Below are positions 8,212 to 18,149 of a stretch of 64,000 bases of DNA, in pieces. The notes beneath the pieces were generated by a model that saw only the letters and a program-made list of their open reading frames with translations, did not search any database and was not told the origin of the DNA. Source of the stretch: an uncultured Gemmiger sp. (GTDB lineage Bacteria > Bacillota > Clostridia > Oscillospirales > Ruminococcaceae); assembly GCA_944386225.1 (NCBI GenBank), contig CALXAH010000011.1:16729-80728 (forward strand). Reading direction: 5' to 3'. The position numbers and the translations under genes are program-made. Each line of letters opens with the position of its first letter. The stretch's first letter is position 1.

Positions 8212-9087
8212 ATGGATATGCCGGAGTACGCGCGGTATCAAAAACTGGCGGAAGACCGCCTGCAGGCACTTTGTGAAATCTATCTGCCGGAAGATTCGCA
8301 GGTTTGCCGGGCTGCCCGGTACAGTCTTCTGGGCGGTGGCAAGCGGGTACGGGCCGTGCTGGTGCTGGCGGTATGCGATATGCTGGGCGGCGATGTGGAG
8401 GCTGCGTCCTGGCTGGCAGGCGCGGTGGAGATGCTGCATGCCTATTCCCTGATCCATGACGACCTGCCCTGCATGGACGACGACGATTTCCGACGCGGGC
8501 GCCCTTCCTGCCACAAACAGTTTGGGGAGGCCACCGCGCTGCTGGCCGGCGATGCGCTGCTGACCACCGCCTTTGAAGTGATCGGAGACGCGCCGCTCTC
8601 CGCGCAGGCCCGTGCAAACGCGGTGCAGGCACTGGCTCATGGTGCCGGTGCGCGAGGAATGGTACTGGGTCAGGAACTGGATATTGCCTGGGAGGGTAAG
8701 CCTGCCAGCGACGAGGTTCTGCGCCGCATCCATCGAAATAAGACCGGTGCGTTAATCAACGCGGCGGTACAGATGGGTGCCGTAGCTGCGGATGGAAGTG
8801 CCGAACAGCGGCAGGCATTGGAGAACTTTGCCTACGGGCTGGGGCTTGTGTTCCAGATCGTGGATGACGTGCTGGATGTGACTTCCACGGCGGAACAGCT
8901 AGGCAAGCCCATCGGCAGTGATGCAGAAAACGGCAAGACTACCTTTGCAACCTTGTATGGCCCCGAAGGCGCACAGCGCCTGGCGCAGCAGGTCAACGAA
9001 CAGGCCTGCGCAGCCCTGGATGGTTTTGGCTCCCGTGCGGTTTTCCTTCGACGGATGGCCGGGGTGCTGCTGGAACGTAAAAAGTAA
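8212..9087 (+). CDS. ispA: Polyprenyl (farnesyl/geranyl) diphosphate synthase
   Basis: A 291-residue short-chain isoprenyl diphosphate synthase. The first Asp-rich motif DDLPCMDDDD lies near residues 83-92 and the second, DDVLDVT, near residue 223. GGGKRVR is the conserved substrate site. It condenses IPP with allylic diphosphates. GGAGGAGG (8195-8202) fixes ATG 8212 as the start. The gene lies two genes before dxs, so precursor and chain-elongation steps of isoprenoid synthesis are clustered. Confidence 0.93.
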   Translation: MDMPEYARYQKLAEDRLQALCEIYLPEDSQVCRAARYSLLGGGKRVRAVLVLAVCDMLGGDVEAASWLAGAVEMLHAYSLIHDDLPCMDDDDFRRGRPSCHKQFGEATALLAGDALLTTAFEVIGDAPLSAQARANAVQALAHGAGARGMVLGQELDIAWEGKPASDEVLRRIHRNKTGALINAAVQMGAVAADGSAEQRQALENFAYGLGLVFQIVDDVLDVTSTAEQLGKPIGSDAENGKTTFATLYGPEGAQRLAQQVNEQACAALDGFGSRAVFLRRMAGVLLERKK

Positions 9088-9105
9088 GGAGTGAGCGAAA
9101 CAGGT

Positions 9106-9576
9106 ATGGAGTGGATCAAACTCGTTTACAGCTGGAACATCATACTCAGCATTGCGCTGATAGGATGGCTTGTGGCCCAGGTGCTCAAAACACTCATCAA
9201 TTTTTGGGTGATCGGCGAGTTTGACCTGGAGCGTATGTGGGGGGCGGGCGGTATGCCCAGCGCCCATTCCAGCACGGTCTGTTCCATGCTGATCGCCACC
9301 GGCCGGTATGTGGGGGTGCATTCTCCCATGTTTGCTATGGCGTTTGTACTGGCGGTAATTGTCATGTATGACGCCATGGGTGTCCGGCGGGAGACCGGCG
9401 AGCAGGCCAAGGTTCTCAACCGTATCCTTAACCAATGGATGGATGACAATGCCCGCAATGCGCCAATCTTTGCGGACAAGAAACTCAAGGAGATGGTTGG
9501 CCATACACCTTTTGAGGTGCTCAGCGGTGCAGTGCTGGGCATTCTGATCGGATTTGTTCTGCCGGTCAATCTGTAA
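9106..9576 (+). CDS. Divergent PAP2 family membrane protein (YuiD-like)
   Basis: A 156-residue membrane protein of the divergent PAP2 (DUF212) family, with the motif GGMPSAHSSTVCS near residue 48 and a conserved YDAMGVRR. The PSxH signature is that of acid phosphatase/lipid phosphatase-like proteins; substrates are unknown. AAGGAG (9086-9091) overlaps the GTG at 9091, so ATG 9106 is taken as the start. Its position between ispA and dxs suggests a link to isoprenyl phosphates, but this is inference. Confidence 0.85.
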   Translation: MEWIKLVYSWNIILSIALIGWLVAQVLKTLINFWVIGEFDLERMWGAGGMPSAHSSTVCSMLIATGRYVGVHSPMFAMAFVLAVIVMYDAMGVRRETGEQAKVLNRILNQWMDDNARNAPIFADKKLKEMVGHTPFEVLSGAVLGILIGFVLPVNL

Positions 9577-9599
9577 TCCTGTATTCGGAGGTCATGCGT

Positions 9600-11456
9600 A
9601 TGCCCTATCCGCTTCTGGACCGGATCAACAGTCCGCAGGAGCTGAAAAAGCTGTTTCCGGAACAGCTTCCCCTGCTCTGCCAGGAGATCCGGGATTTTCT
9701 GATTCAAAGCGTATCCCGTACCGGCGGTCATCTGGCCTCCAACCTGGGCACAGTGGAACTGACGGTTGCGCTTCATTATGTTCTTAACACCCCGCAGGAC
9801 AAATTTGTCTTTGATGTGGGGCACCAGTGCTATACCCACAAGCTGCTTACCGGCCGCCGCAGCGGGTTTGAAAAGCTCCGTCAGGAAGGCGGGCTGTCCG
9901 GCTTCCCATCGCCGGCAGAAAGTGAGCACGATGCGTTTGTGGCCGGTCACGGCAATACGGCTATCTCGGCTGCCATCGGCATGGCTCAGGCAAAAAAGCT
10001 CAAAGGCGAGCCGGGCAAAGTGGTGGCGCTTGTAGGGGATGGCGCGTTTACCGGCGGCATGGTTTACGAGGGTATGAACAATGTGGATACTCTCAATAAT
10101 CTTATTGTCATTCTGAACGACAATAAGATGTCCATTTCCAAAAACGTGGGTTCAGTGGCCCGCTACCTTACCGGGCTGCGCACCAATCCCCAGTACAATC
10201 AGGCAAAAGCCCGGATGGAAACCTTCCTGGATCATATTCCGGTGCTGGGCGGTTTTCTGGTTCGGGCTCTGCAGGCTTGCAAGCGGGCGTTGCGCCGTAC
10301 AATTTATCACTCCACCATGTTTGAAGAAATGGGGTTCCAGTACATTGGCCCGGTGGACGGCCACGACGCCGCGCATTTGGTGGAACTGCTGCAGAACCTG
10401 CAGAAACAGGTGGCGCCGGTTTTCCTGCATGTGGTAACGGTAAAGGGAAAGGGCTTCCAACCCGCGGAGGAAAATCCGGGCGAGTTTCATGGCGTCTCTT
10501 CGTTCGATAAAGATCATCTGCCGGATCCGGATGTGGCGCCTGCCGAATCCTTCTCCACCCGGTTTGGTATGCAGCTGGTCCGGCTGGCGGAACAGGACGG
10601 CCGGATCTGTGCCATTACTGCCGCCATGAAATACGGTACCGGCCTGCAGTATATGTATCGCCGTTTCCCGGAACGTTTTTTCGATGTGGGCATGGCGGAA
10701 CAGCATGCGGTTACCTTTGCCGCCGGTCTGGCCAGCCAGGGTCTGCTGCCGGTGGTAGGGATCTATTCCACGTTCCTGCAGCGCTCTTTTGATCAGATCA
10801 TCCACGACGTTCGGCTTATGGGGCTGAATGTGCTGCTTGCCGTAGATCGCGCCGGTCTGGTGCCGGGCGATGGTGAAACACATCAGGGCATTTATGACCC
10901 TGCCTATCTGAGCCAGGCGGGCGTGCCGGTCTGGTCTCCCTGCAACTATGCGGAACTGGATTACTGGCTGGCGGAACTGATGAAGGAACCGGACGGCCCT
11001 CGTGCCATCCGGTATTCCCGCGGCGGGGAAGACCCGGTGCTGGCGGCGCTGGGCTGCTCCGGCAAGCCGTATGACCGGCTTATCCGGGCGGAAAACGCCC
11101 GCGGCGCTTTGATCAGCTACGGCAGTGAAACAGCCGACGTGCTGGTGGCCCGGGAACAGCTGGCCGCCGATGGGCAGGAAGTGGATGTGTATAAGCTGGT
11201 ACAGCTCTATCCGCTGCCCGACGGATTGGTGGAGGATCTTTGCCGGTATGACACCCTGTTGTTTGCGGAAGAGTGCGTAGCTACCGGCGGTATCGGCCAG
11301 CAGCTGCAGGCCGCGCTTCTTACAGCCGGCTGGCACGGCCGGTTCATTCACCGGGCCGTTGCCACCAACAAGATTGACCACGCGGATGTTTCCCGCCTGA
11401 AGGTTCAGCTGGGTCTGGACGCGGCGGCTCTGCGAAAAAGCTGGGAGGACGTATAA
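9600..11456 (+). CDS. dxs: 1-deoxy-D-xylulose-5-phosphate synthase
   Basis: A full-length (618-residue) DXP synthase, first enzyme of the MEP isoprenoid pathway. It has thiamine-diphosphate motif GDGAFTGGMVYEGMNN near residue 146, the catalytic Glu in MAEQHAVTFAAG, and a C-terminal transketolase-like domain. GGAGG at 9587-9591 is 8 nt from ATG 9600; ATG 9594 is too close. It lies in the same operon as ispA and tlyA. Confidence 0.96.
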   Translation: MPYPLLDRINSPQELKKLFPEQLPLLCQEIRDFLIQSVSRTGGHLASNLGTVELTVALHYVLNTPQDKFVFDVGHQCYTHKLLTGRRSGFEKLRQEGGLSGFPSPAESEHDAFVAGHGNTAISAAIGMAQAKKLKGEPGKVVALVGDGAFTGGMVYEGMNNVDTLNNLIVILNDNKMSISKNVGSVARYLTGLRTNPQYNQAKARMETFLDHIPVLGGFLVRALQACKRALRRTIYHSTMFEEMGFQYIGPVDGHDAAHLVELLQNLQKQVAPVFLHVVTVKGKGFQPAEENPGEFHGVSSFDKDHLPDPDVAPAESFSTRFGMQLVRLAEQDGRICAITAAMKYGTGLQYMYRRFPERFFDVGMAEQHAVTFAAGLASQGLLPVVGIYSTFLQRSFDQIIHDVRLMGLNVLLAVDRAGLVPGDGETHQGIYDPAYLSQAGVPVWSPCNYAELDYWLAELMKEPDGPRAIRYSRGGEDPVLAALGCSGKPYDRLIRAENARGALISYGSETADVLVAREQLAADGQEVDVYKLVQLYPLPDGLVEDLCRYDTLLFAEECVATGGIGQQLQAALLTAGWHGRFIHRAVATNKIDHADVSRLKVQLGLDAAALRKSWEDV

Positions 11457-11457
11457 T

Positions 11458-12258
11458 TTGAAGATACGGCTGGATCAATACCTGTGCCAGAACGGTCTGG
11501 CGCAGAGCCGGGAACGGGCCAAAGCCCTGATTATGGCGGGTGTGGTGTTTGTCAATGAGCAGAAATGCGACAAGGCGGGCGACATGATCCCGGAGGATGC
11601 CAAGGTAGAGGTGCGCGGCCACGATATCGGGTATGTAAGCCGCGGCGGTCTGAAGCTGGAAAAGGCCATGCAGGTGTTCCCGGTACATCCGGCAGGTAAA
11701 GTCTGTATGGACATCGGTGCTTCCACCGGCGGCTTTACTGACTGTATGCTGCAGAACGGTGCCACCAAGGTTTACGCCGTGGATGTGGGGTACGGCCAGC
11801 TTGCCTGGTCGCTGCGCACCGATGCACGCGTTATCAATATGGAACGCACCAATATCCGCAACGTTACGCCGGATATGCTGGCGGAACCGATAGAATTTTT
11901 CAGCGTGGATGTGTCCTTCATCTCACTCAAGCATATCTTTCCTGTAGCTGCCCGGATCTGTGTGCCCCAGGCCGACGGTGTTTGCCTGGTCAAGCCGCAG
12001 TTTGAGGCCGGCCGGGAAAAGGTCGGCAAAAAGGGCGTGGTGCGGGAGCCTGAGACTCATCTGGAAGTGCTGCTGCAGGCGATGGAACACGCCACGACCA
12101 ACGGCTTTTCGGTGCTGGGTCTGGATCATTCACCAATCAAAGGCCCGGAAGGCAACATCGAGTTCTTAATGCATGTGCAGCGTTCGGAATCCCCGACGGC
12201 GCTGGATGAGAGTGTGGCCCGGGATCTGGTGCGGCGCGCCCACGAAACCCTTGATTGA
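11458..12258 (+). CDS. tlyA: TlyA family rRNA 2'-O-methyltransferase/hemolysin
   Basis: A 266-residue protein with an N-terminal S4 RNA-binding domain (residues 1-60: RLDQYLCQNGLAQSRERAKALI) and an FtsJ-like SAM methyltransferase domain (CMDIGASTGGFTDCMLQNGA). Homologues (YqxC, TlyA) are 16S/23S rRNA methyltransferases. It starts at TTG 11458, with GGAGG (11444-11448) 9 nt upstream, immediately after dxs. The order dxs-tlyA-argR-recN is conserved in Bacillus; here nadK is inserted. Confidence 0.92.
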   Translation: MKIRLDQYLCQNGLAQSRERAKALIMAGVVFVNEQKCDKAGDMIPEDAKVEVRGHDIGYVSRGGLKLEKAMQVFPVHPAGKVCMDIGASTGGFTDCMLQNGATKVYAVDVGYGQLAWSLRTDARVINMERTNIRNVTPDMLAEPIEFFSVDVSFISLKHIFPVAARICVPQADGVCLVKPQFEAGREKVGKKGVVREPETHLEVLLQAMEHATTNGFSVLGLDHSPIKGPEGNIEFLMHVQRSESPTALDESVARDLVRRAHETLD

Positions 12259-12280
12259 TTTTCGCGGGAGGCATCAAGCT

Positions 12281-13093
12281 ATGACCGTATACCTGGTACT
12301 CAATCAGCAGAAGCCGGAGGCTTTACAGGTTGCCCAACAGGCGGCTGCCATCCTGCAGCAGCAGGGGGCCTGCGCTGTCTGGCCGGAGCTCGACCCGGCC
12401 CGGGACGAGGCAGCATTGGCCTCTGCGGATGCTGTGCTAACTATTGGCGGCGACGGCACTATTCTGCACACGGCCCGGCGTACCCAGCCATACGGAATCC
12501 CGATTCTGGGGATCAATCTGGGACGGGTTGGATTTTTGGCTACCTGCGAGATTGAGGAGATGCCCGTCAAACTGGCACGTCTGGCGGCTGGTGATTATCA
12601 GCTGGACAGACGGATGCTGCTTCGGGCCCGTTGTGACACCTGGGAACAAACCGCCCTCAACGATGTGGTTTTATACAAAGGTTGGCGCATGCAAACCATT
12701 GAGTTTGCCATATGGTGCGACGGCACATTGGTAAACCGGTATCGGGGCGACGGTGTGATCGTAGCCACACCCACCGGCTCCACGGCCTATTCCCTGAGCG
12801 CAGGCGGCCCGATTCTGGACGCCCGTATCGGCGGTATGGTTGTTACGCCTATCTGCGCCCATAGCCTGCAAAGCCCTCCTATGGTATTCAGTGCCCAGCG
12901 CCGCCTGACCATTCGGGTGGGGGAATATACCGGCAACGATCCTGTTTGCGTGTCGGCAGACGGATCCGGCGATTACAGCCTTACCCCCGGTGCTCAGGTG
13001 GAAATCAGTCTGGCAGACAGCCATCTGGATCTGATCAGCTTTAACCCGGCCGATCAGTTCATGGCCATAGATAAAAAACTGAAAGGTCGGTGA
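12281..13093 (+). CDS. nadK: NAD kinase
   Basis: A 270-residue ATP-NAD kinase making NADP+. The GGDGT signature lies near residues 56-60, followed by NLGRVGFLA and the second conserved block TPTGSTAYSLSAGGPI. GGGAG at 12266-12270 precedes ATG 12281. An upstream open frame lies within tlyA and is ignored. It sits in the tlyA-argR interval, a common clostridial arrangement. Confidence 0.95.
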   Translation: MTVYLVLNQQKPEALQVAQQAAAILQQQGACAVWPELDPARDEAALASADAVLTIGGDGTILHTARRTQPYGIPILGINLGRVGFLATCEIEEMPVKLARLAAGDYQLDRRMLLRARCDTWEQTALNDVVLYKGWRMQTIEFAIWCDGTLVNRYRGDGVIVATPTGSTAYSLSAGGPILDARIGGMVVTPICAHSLQSPPMVFSAQRRLTIRVGEYTGNDPVCVSADGSGDYSLTPGAQVEISLADSHLDLISFNPADQFMAIDKKLKGR

Positions 13094-13100
13094 ACCAACC

Positions 13101-13583
13101 GTGAAAAGCAAACGTCAGCAGGTGATCCTGCAACTGATCGAAGAACATCCCATCGACCGGCAGGAGGAGCTGCTGCAGCGGCTAAAGGAGGCCGGCTTTG
13201 AAGTGACCCAGGCCACGGTCTCCCGGGACATCCGGGAACTGGGGCTCATCAAAACTGCCGCCAGCGGTGGGGGATACCGCTATGTCACTCCTGCAAATCA
13301 GAATGCCTTTACGCCGCATTCTGCCAGCCGCTTCGAAACGATTTTCCGGGAATCGGTACTGCGAGTGGACCATGCGGGCCATGTGGTGTTGGTCAAATGC
13401 TATTCCGGCATGGCCAACGCGGCCTGCGGTATGTTCGACGCTATGCCTTGGAAAAATGTAGTGGGGACACTTTCCGGCGATGATACATTTTTAATCCTGA
13501 TGCGTACGGAAGAAGATGCCAGGACCATTACCCAGCAGTTAAACCAGTATGTTTCGCCCCATATGCCGGGCGCAGCGAGGTGA
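13101..13583 (+). CDS. argR: Arginine repressor ArgR/AhrC
   Basis: A 160-residue ArgR: an N-terminal winged helix (RQQVILQLIEEHPIDRQEELLQRLKE) followed by the DNA-contact segment TQATVSRDIRELGL, and a C-terminal hexamerisation/arginine-binding domain (GTLSGDDTFLILMRTEEDA). It starts at GTG 13101, 7 nt after nadK. It controls arginine synthesis and catabolism; no arg genes are in this window. The pairing with recN is the usual Firmicute order. Confidence 0.94.
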   Translation: MKSKRQQVILQLIEEHPIDRQEELLQRLKEAGFEVTQATVSRDIRELGLIKTAASGGGYRYVTPANQNAFTPHSASRFETIFRESVLRVDHAGHVVLVKCYSGMANAACGMFDAMPWKNVVGTLSGDDTFLILMRTEEDARTITQQLNQYVSPHMPGAAR

Positions 13584-13592
13584 ACAGCCCAA

Positions 13593-15257
13593 ATGCTTTC
13601 CAGCCTGAAAATTGAAAATGTGGCGGTTATTGAAAAGGCGCAGGCACAATTCACCGCCGGACTGAACGTGCTCACCGGCGAAACAGGCGCCGGCAAGTCC
13701 ATCCTGATTGATTCCATCAACGCGATCCTGGGCAATCGTACATCCCGGGATCTGGTGCGCACCGGCGCGGCCAAAGCCTGTATCTGGGCTACCTTCACCG
13801 ATCTTTCCGCCCGCACCCGCGCTTTGCTGGAAGAGGCCGGTTATGAAGCGGAGGACGAACTGCTTCTTTACCGGGAGATCAGTGCGGAGGGAAAAGGCGG
13901 CTGCCGCATCAATGGAATGCCCGCTACTGCGGCAGTGCTTCGTGAGATAGGCGGCAGCCTGATCAATATCCACGGCCAGCACGACAGCCAGAGCCTGACC
14001 AACCCGGCCCGTCATCTGGCGCTGCTGGATACATTCGCACAGGATCAGGCTCAGTTGGAGGAATATCAGCAGCTGTACCGTCAGTTGATTCGCGTCAAAC
14101 GCCAGATGGACGCCCTGGAGATGGACGAGACCGAAAAGCAGCGCCGTATCGAGGTGCTGCAGTTTCAGCTGCAGGAGATCGAAGAAGCCCGTTTGCAGCC
14201 CGGCGAGGAAGAGCAGCTGCAGGCGCGCCGGCGGGTTCTGTCCCATGCGCAGACCATTGCACAGCAGTTGAGCGCGGCCTATGCGGCCGTATCGGGAGAT
14301 GACGACATTCCCGGCGCAGCGGACGGCCTGGGGGCTGCCTGCGGTGCGCTGGAGCAGGCGGCCGCTCTGGATCCGGATCTGCAGTCTCTGGCCGAGAAAT
14401 TGAACGAATACTATTACGGCGTGCGGGATCTGGCTGAAGAACTGGCCCGCCGCCTGGAAAACACCGACGCGGAACCGGGCGAACTGGACCGCATTGAAGA
14501 ACGCCTGGACTTGATTTATCGCCTGCGTCAGAAATACGGCACCGATTTGGTAGACGTGCTTGCTTTTGCCGACAAGGCCCGTACCGAACTGGAGACCATT
14601 CAGACCAGCCAGCAGCAGCTGGAGGAACTGGCCATCCAGAAACAGCAGCTTTACAAGCAGGCGAAACAGGCCGCTGAAACGCTTACAAAAGTACGCCTGG
14701 CGGCGTTTGACGCCCTGCAGGGGCAGCTGGTGGAAGCCCTTACCTTTCTGAACATGCCGGGAATCCGGTTTGTGCTGCAGCACAGCCGCGGCCCGCTTGC
14801 CCTGGCCGGGCAGGATTCAGTGGAGTTCTATATCTCCGCCAATGCCGGCGAAGATCCCAAACCGCTGGCCCGGATTGCATCCGGCGGTGAGTTGTCCCGT
14901 ATTATGCTGGCACTGAAGAGTGCCTTGGCGGATAAGGACGATATCCCCACGGTGATTTATGACGAGATCGACACCGGTGTTTCCGGTCTTGCCGCCGGGC
15001 GCATTGGGGAGAAACTGCGGCAGACTTCCCGCGGCCGGCAGGTTCTGTGTATCACTCACACCGCGCAGATCGCCGCGCTGGCGGATACCCATCTGCTGAT
15101 TGCCAAGCAGGTGGAGGGGGCTCGCACCTATACCCAGATTCACCCGCTGGACGAACAGGGACGTGTGGAGGTGCTGGCCCGGATCATCTCCGGCGACCAT
15201 GTGACCGAACTGAGCCTTGCCAATGCCCGGGAGATGCTGCAGCAGGGGAAAGCCTGA
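13593..15257 (+). CDS. recN: DNA repair protein RecN
   Basis: A 554-residue SMC-like ATPase acting in double-strand break repair. Walker A (GETGAGKS) lies near residues 29-36, a long coiled-coil region spans about residues 150-370, and the ABC signature (ASGGELSRIMLALK) with Walker B (VIYDEIDTGVSG) is in the C-terminal part. GAGGTG at 13577-13582 precedes the ATG. It ends the conserved housekeeping block. Confidence 0.95.
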   Translation: MLSSLKIENVAVIEKAQAQFTAGLNVLTGETGAGKSILIDSINAILGNRTSRDLVRTGAAKACIWATFTDLSARTRALLEEAGYEAEDELLLYREISAEGKGGCRINGMPATAAVLREIGGSLINIHGQHDSQSLTNPARHLALLDTFAQDQAQLEEYQQLYRQLIRVKRQMDALEMDETEKQRRIEVLQFQLQEIEEARLQPGEEEQLQARRRVLSHAQTIAQQLSAAYAAVSGDDDIPGAADGLGAACGALEQAAALDPDLQSLAEKLNEYYYGVRDLAEELARRLENTDAEPGELDRIEERLDLIYRLRQKYGTDLVDVLAFADKARTELETIQTSQQQLEELAIQKQQLYKQAKQAAETLTKVRLAAFDALQGQLVEALTFLNMPGIRFVLQHSRGPLALAGQDSVEFYISANAGEDPKPLARIASGGELSRIMLALKSALADKDDIPTVIYDEIDTGVSGLAAGRIGEKLRQTSRGRQVLCITHTAQIAALADTHLLIAKQVEGARTYTQIHPLDEQGRVEVLARIISGDHVTELSLANAREMLQQGKA

Positions 15258-15293
15258 CCGGGCGTATTTCCCGGAAAATACAAGGAGGCGTAT

Positions 15294-17285
15294 ATGGAGC
15301 CGCAGACCACCGTTACCGATCAGATCCGAAAAAATCTCAAATACCTTTCTCTGCTTGCGCGGGAGTACCCCACAATTGCGTCAGCCTGCAGCGAGATTAT
15401 CAACCTGCAGGCAATTCTGCGCCTGCCCAAAGGTACTGAGCACTTCATGAGCGATCTGCACGGGGAGTATGAGGCGTTTACCCATATACTGAACAATGCC
15501 TCCGGCGTTATCAAAGAAAAGGTAGATCGGGTTCTGGGCCCGTCGGTACCGGATGAGGAACGCGCGGAATTTGCCACCCTGATCTACTACCCGGCCCAGA
15601 AACTGGACGAGCTGAAAGCCGGCTGTGAGGATCTGGATGCCTGGTACCGCAAGACTCTGTACCGGCTGATTGATGTATGCCGTATGGTGTCCTCCAAACA
15701 CACCCGAAGCTTTGTGCGCAAACGGCTCCCGCCTGCGTTTTCTTATATCCTGGACGAGCTTCTCCACGCGCATTTCGAGGATCATGACAAGGAATTTTAT
15801 TACGAGCAGATCCTGTCCTCCATCATCGACGTGGACCAGGCGGATGAGTTTATCGAAGCCCTCTGCCAGCTGATCAAAACACTGGCCGTGTTCAAGCTGC
15901 ACATTGTGGGGGACATCTTTGACCGCGGCCCCCGCCCGGATATCATCATTGACCATTTGATGGCCCATCACTCGGTAGATATCCAGTGGGGCAACCACGA
16001 TGTGGTGTGGATGGGGGCGGCGGCGGGCAGCCCACTGTGCATTGCTACGGTGTTGCGTACCACGCTTGCCTACAACAACCTGGAAGCGCTGGAAGACGGC
16101 TACGGGATCAACCTGCGTCCTCTGGCCCTGTTTGCGGAGGCTGAATACCAGAACTGCGACATCCACCGGTTTTATCCCCATGTGGACGAGGCACGGGGCC
16201 CTTATCATCCCTCGGAACTGGCCCGCGTGGCCCGGATGCACAAGGCGATTTCCTTGCTGATGTTCAAACTGGAATGCCAGGTGATCGACCGGAATCCGGA
16301 TTTTGAACTGGCGGAGCGGGATTTCCTGCGCCGCATTGACTACAACACCCGCACGGTTGTGATCGAGGGAAAACGATATCCTATGCTGGACATGGATTTT
16401 CCCACTGTGGACCCGGCAAACCCGGCACAACTTACCGCCAGCGAGCAGCAGGTAATGAATACGCTCTGCCGAAGCTTTACTCAAAGTGAGCGGCTGCAGC
16501 GGCATGTCCGTTTCCTGTACGCCAAAGGCGGCGTTTATCACATCGAAAACGACAATCTGATGTTCCATGGTGCGGTGCCGCTGGCCGAAAGCGGTGGGTT
16601 TGCCATTGAGACCTTTGAAAACCGAAGCTATGCAGGCCGCTCTCTGATGGATTACTGTGATGAGAGGGCACGCCGGGGCTTTTTCGCTCCGGAAGGCAGT
16701 ATTGCCCGTCAGAGCGGCGAGGATTTTTTGTGGTATCTTTGGTGCGGCAAACTGTCTCCGCTCTATGGCCGGGATAAAATGACCACTTTTGAACGTCTGT
16801 TTGTAGCGGATGAGGCTACCCACAACGAACGGAAAAACCCGTATTACCGCTTTATCAACGATACGCGTATGGCCCGTGCCATTCTGGCGGAATTTGGCCT
16901 GAACCAGGGGCATTGCCACATAGTCAACGGCCATGTGCCGGTACGTGCGGTGGAGGGGGAAACCCCCATCAAGGGCGGTGGAAAGCTGATCGTGATCGAC
17001 GGGGGATTCTGCCGTGCCTATCACGAAAAGACCGGCATCGCCGGATACACGCTGGTTTACAACAGCCACGGCTTGAGCCTGCGGGTACACGAGCCCTTTG
17101 AGAGCACCGAAAAAGCCATCCGGGAGAACAGGGACATCCTGTCAAGTGTGGATGTGTTTGAAACCACCGAGCGGCGGATTCTAGTAGGCGACACCGATGA
17201 GGGCCGCAAACTTACCGCCAACGTGAGCGACCTAAAGCTGTTGGTGGCCGCCTATAAATCCGGTCTGGTAAAAGAAAAGCAATAA
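15294..17285 (+). CDS. fbp: Fructose-1,6-bisphosphatase, class III
   Basis: A 663-residue class III (Firmicute-type) FBPase for gluconeogenesis. It has calcineurin-like metallophosphatase motifs: FMSDLHGEYEAF near residue 50, IVGDIFDRGPRPD near residue 204, and IQWGNHDVVWMGAA. Length matches the Bacillus Fbp family. AGGAGG lies just before the ATG. A 569-residue antisense frame is a shadow of this gene. Confidence 0.96.
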   Translation: MEPQTTVTDQIRKNLKYLSLLAREYPTIASACSEIINLQAILRLPKGTEHFMSDLHGEYEAFTHILNNASGVIKEKVDRVLGPSVPDEERAEFATLIYYPAQKLDELKAGCEDLDAWYRKTLYRLIDVCRMVSSKHTRSFVRKRLPPAFSYILDELLHAHFEDHDKEFYYEQILSSIIDVDQADEFIEALCQLIKTLAVFKLHIVGDIFDRGPRPDIIIDHLMAHHSVDIQWGNHDVVWMGAAAGSPLCIATVLRTTLAYNNLEALEDGYGINLRPLALFAEAEYQNCDIHRFYPHVDEARGPYHPSELARVARMHKAISLLMFKLECQVIDRNPDFELAERDFLRRIDYNTRTVVIEGKRYPMLDMDFPTVDPANPAQLTASEQQVMNTLCRSFTQSERLQRHVRFLYAKGGVYHIENDNLMFHGAVPLAESGGFAIETFENRSYAGRSLMDYCDERARRGFFAPEGSIARQSGEDFLWYLWCGKLSPLYGRDKMTTFERLFVADEATHNERKNPYYRFINDTRMARAILAEFGLNQGHCHIVNGHVPVRAVEGETPIKGGGKLIVIDGGFCRAYHEKTGIAGYTLVYNSHGLSLRVHEPFESTEKAIRENRDILSSVDVFETTERRILVGDTDEGRKLTANVSDLKLLVAAYKSGLVKEKQ

Positions 17286-17312
17286 ACCGTGTAAAGTCGG
17301 GAGGTGATACCT

Positions 17313-18092
17313 GTGCAGCTGGAAGAATACGAGCCGGGAACCCCGCTGCCCTTTGATGGCACCGACAACTTCCGGGAACTGGGCGGTTATCCTGTGCGGG
17401 ACGGCCGCCGGGTGCGGCGTGGGATTTTCTGGCGTGCCGGTGCGCCGGCCAAACTTGTTTCCGAACATGACAGGCAGCTTTTTGATAGTCTGGGCATCCG
17501 TACAATCTTTGATTTTCGTTCCGCCGCGGAGCGGGAGTATCTGCCGGATCCGGCTTTCCCGGGGGTAACGCTGTATGAGATTTCTGCGATTCTGGACGAA
17601 AACGGTGTCGAAGTAAACTTTGATCCCCGGGAGCTGGCAGCTCAGGGCCGTGATGCTGCACGCCGGTATCTGGAAGAAGGGATTCCTCAGATTTACCGGC
17701 GGTTGCCATTTGATAACCCGGCGTACCGTAAACTGTTCGCCTTTTTGCTGGCGGAAGAAGTGCCGGTCCTGTTCCATTGCACCGCGGGAAAGGATCGCAC
17801 AGGTATGGCAGCTGCGCTTATTCTGCTGGCGCTGGGGGCAGACCGGGAAACAATCCGTCAGGACTATCTGCTTACCAATCGCTGGCGCGCCGCCACCATC
17901 CGGGCAGCACAGGCCGCACAGCCGGAACGGGCCGACGATCTGGCCCTGCTGATGGGGGTGCGGGAGAAGGACTTGGACACGGCGCTGGACGCCATTACCC
18001 GCGCCTATCCGGATTTGCGGGATTATTTTGCGGCAGAACTGGGTCTGGATGCCGCTGCGCTGCAGACCCTTCGTTCGATATACCTGGAGTGA
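17313..18092 (+). CDS. Protein tyrosine/serine phosphatase
   Basis: A 259-residue member of the Y_phosphatase3 family. The N-terminal FDGTDNFRELGGYPV block is diagnostic, and the active-site P-loop HCTAGKDRTG (HCX5R) is intact near residue 154. GGGAGG (17299-17304) sits 8 nt before GTG 17313; GTG 17304 overlaps that site and is rejected. Targets could be phosphoproteins or phosphoinositide-like substrates. It lies between fbp and the nucleoside locus with no clear operon partner. Confidence 0.88.
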   Translation: MQLEEYEPGTPLPFDGTDNFRELGGYPVRDGRRVRRGIFWRAGAPAKLVSEHDRQLFDSLGIRTIFDFRSAAEREYLPDPAFPGVTLYEISAILDENGVEVNFDPRELAAQGRDAARRYLEEGIPQIYRRLPFDNPAYRKLFAFLLAEEVPVLFHCTAGKDRTGMAAALILLALGADRETIRQDYLLTNRWRAATIRAAQAAQPERADDLALLMGVREKDLDTALDAITRAYPDLRDYFAAELGLDAAALQTLRSIYLE

Positions 18093-18149
18093 ATGGGCGT
18101 TCGCCTGCACTTCAGCTGTTAATATTACACAACAAAGGAGAGATTACCT

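Noticed and set aside
15381-17090. 569-residue minus-strand open frame
   Set aside because: Antisense shadow of fbp with low-complexity, His/Gln-rich sequence.
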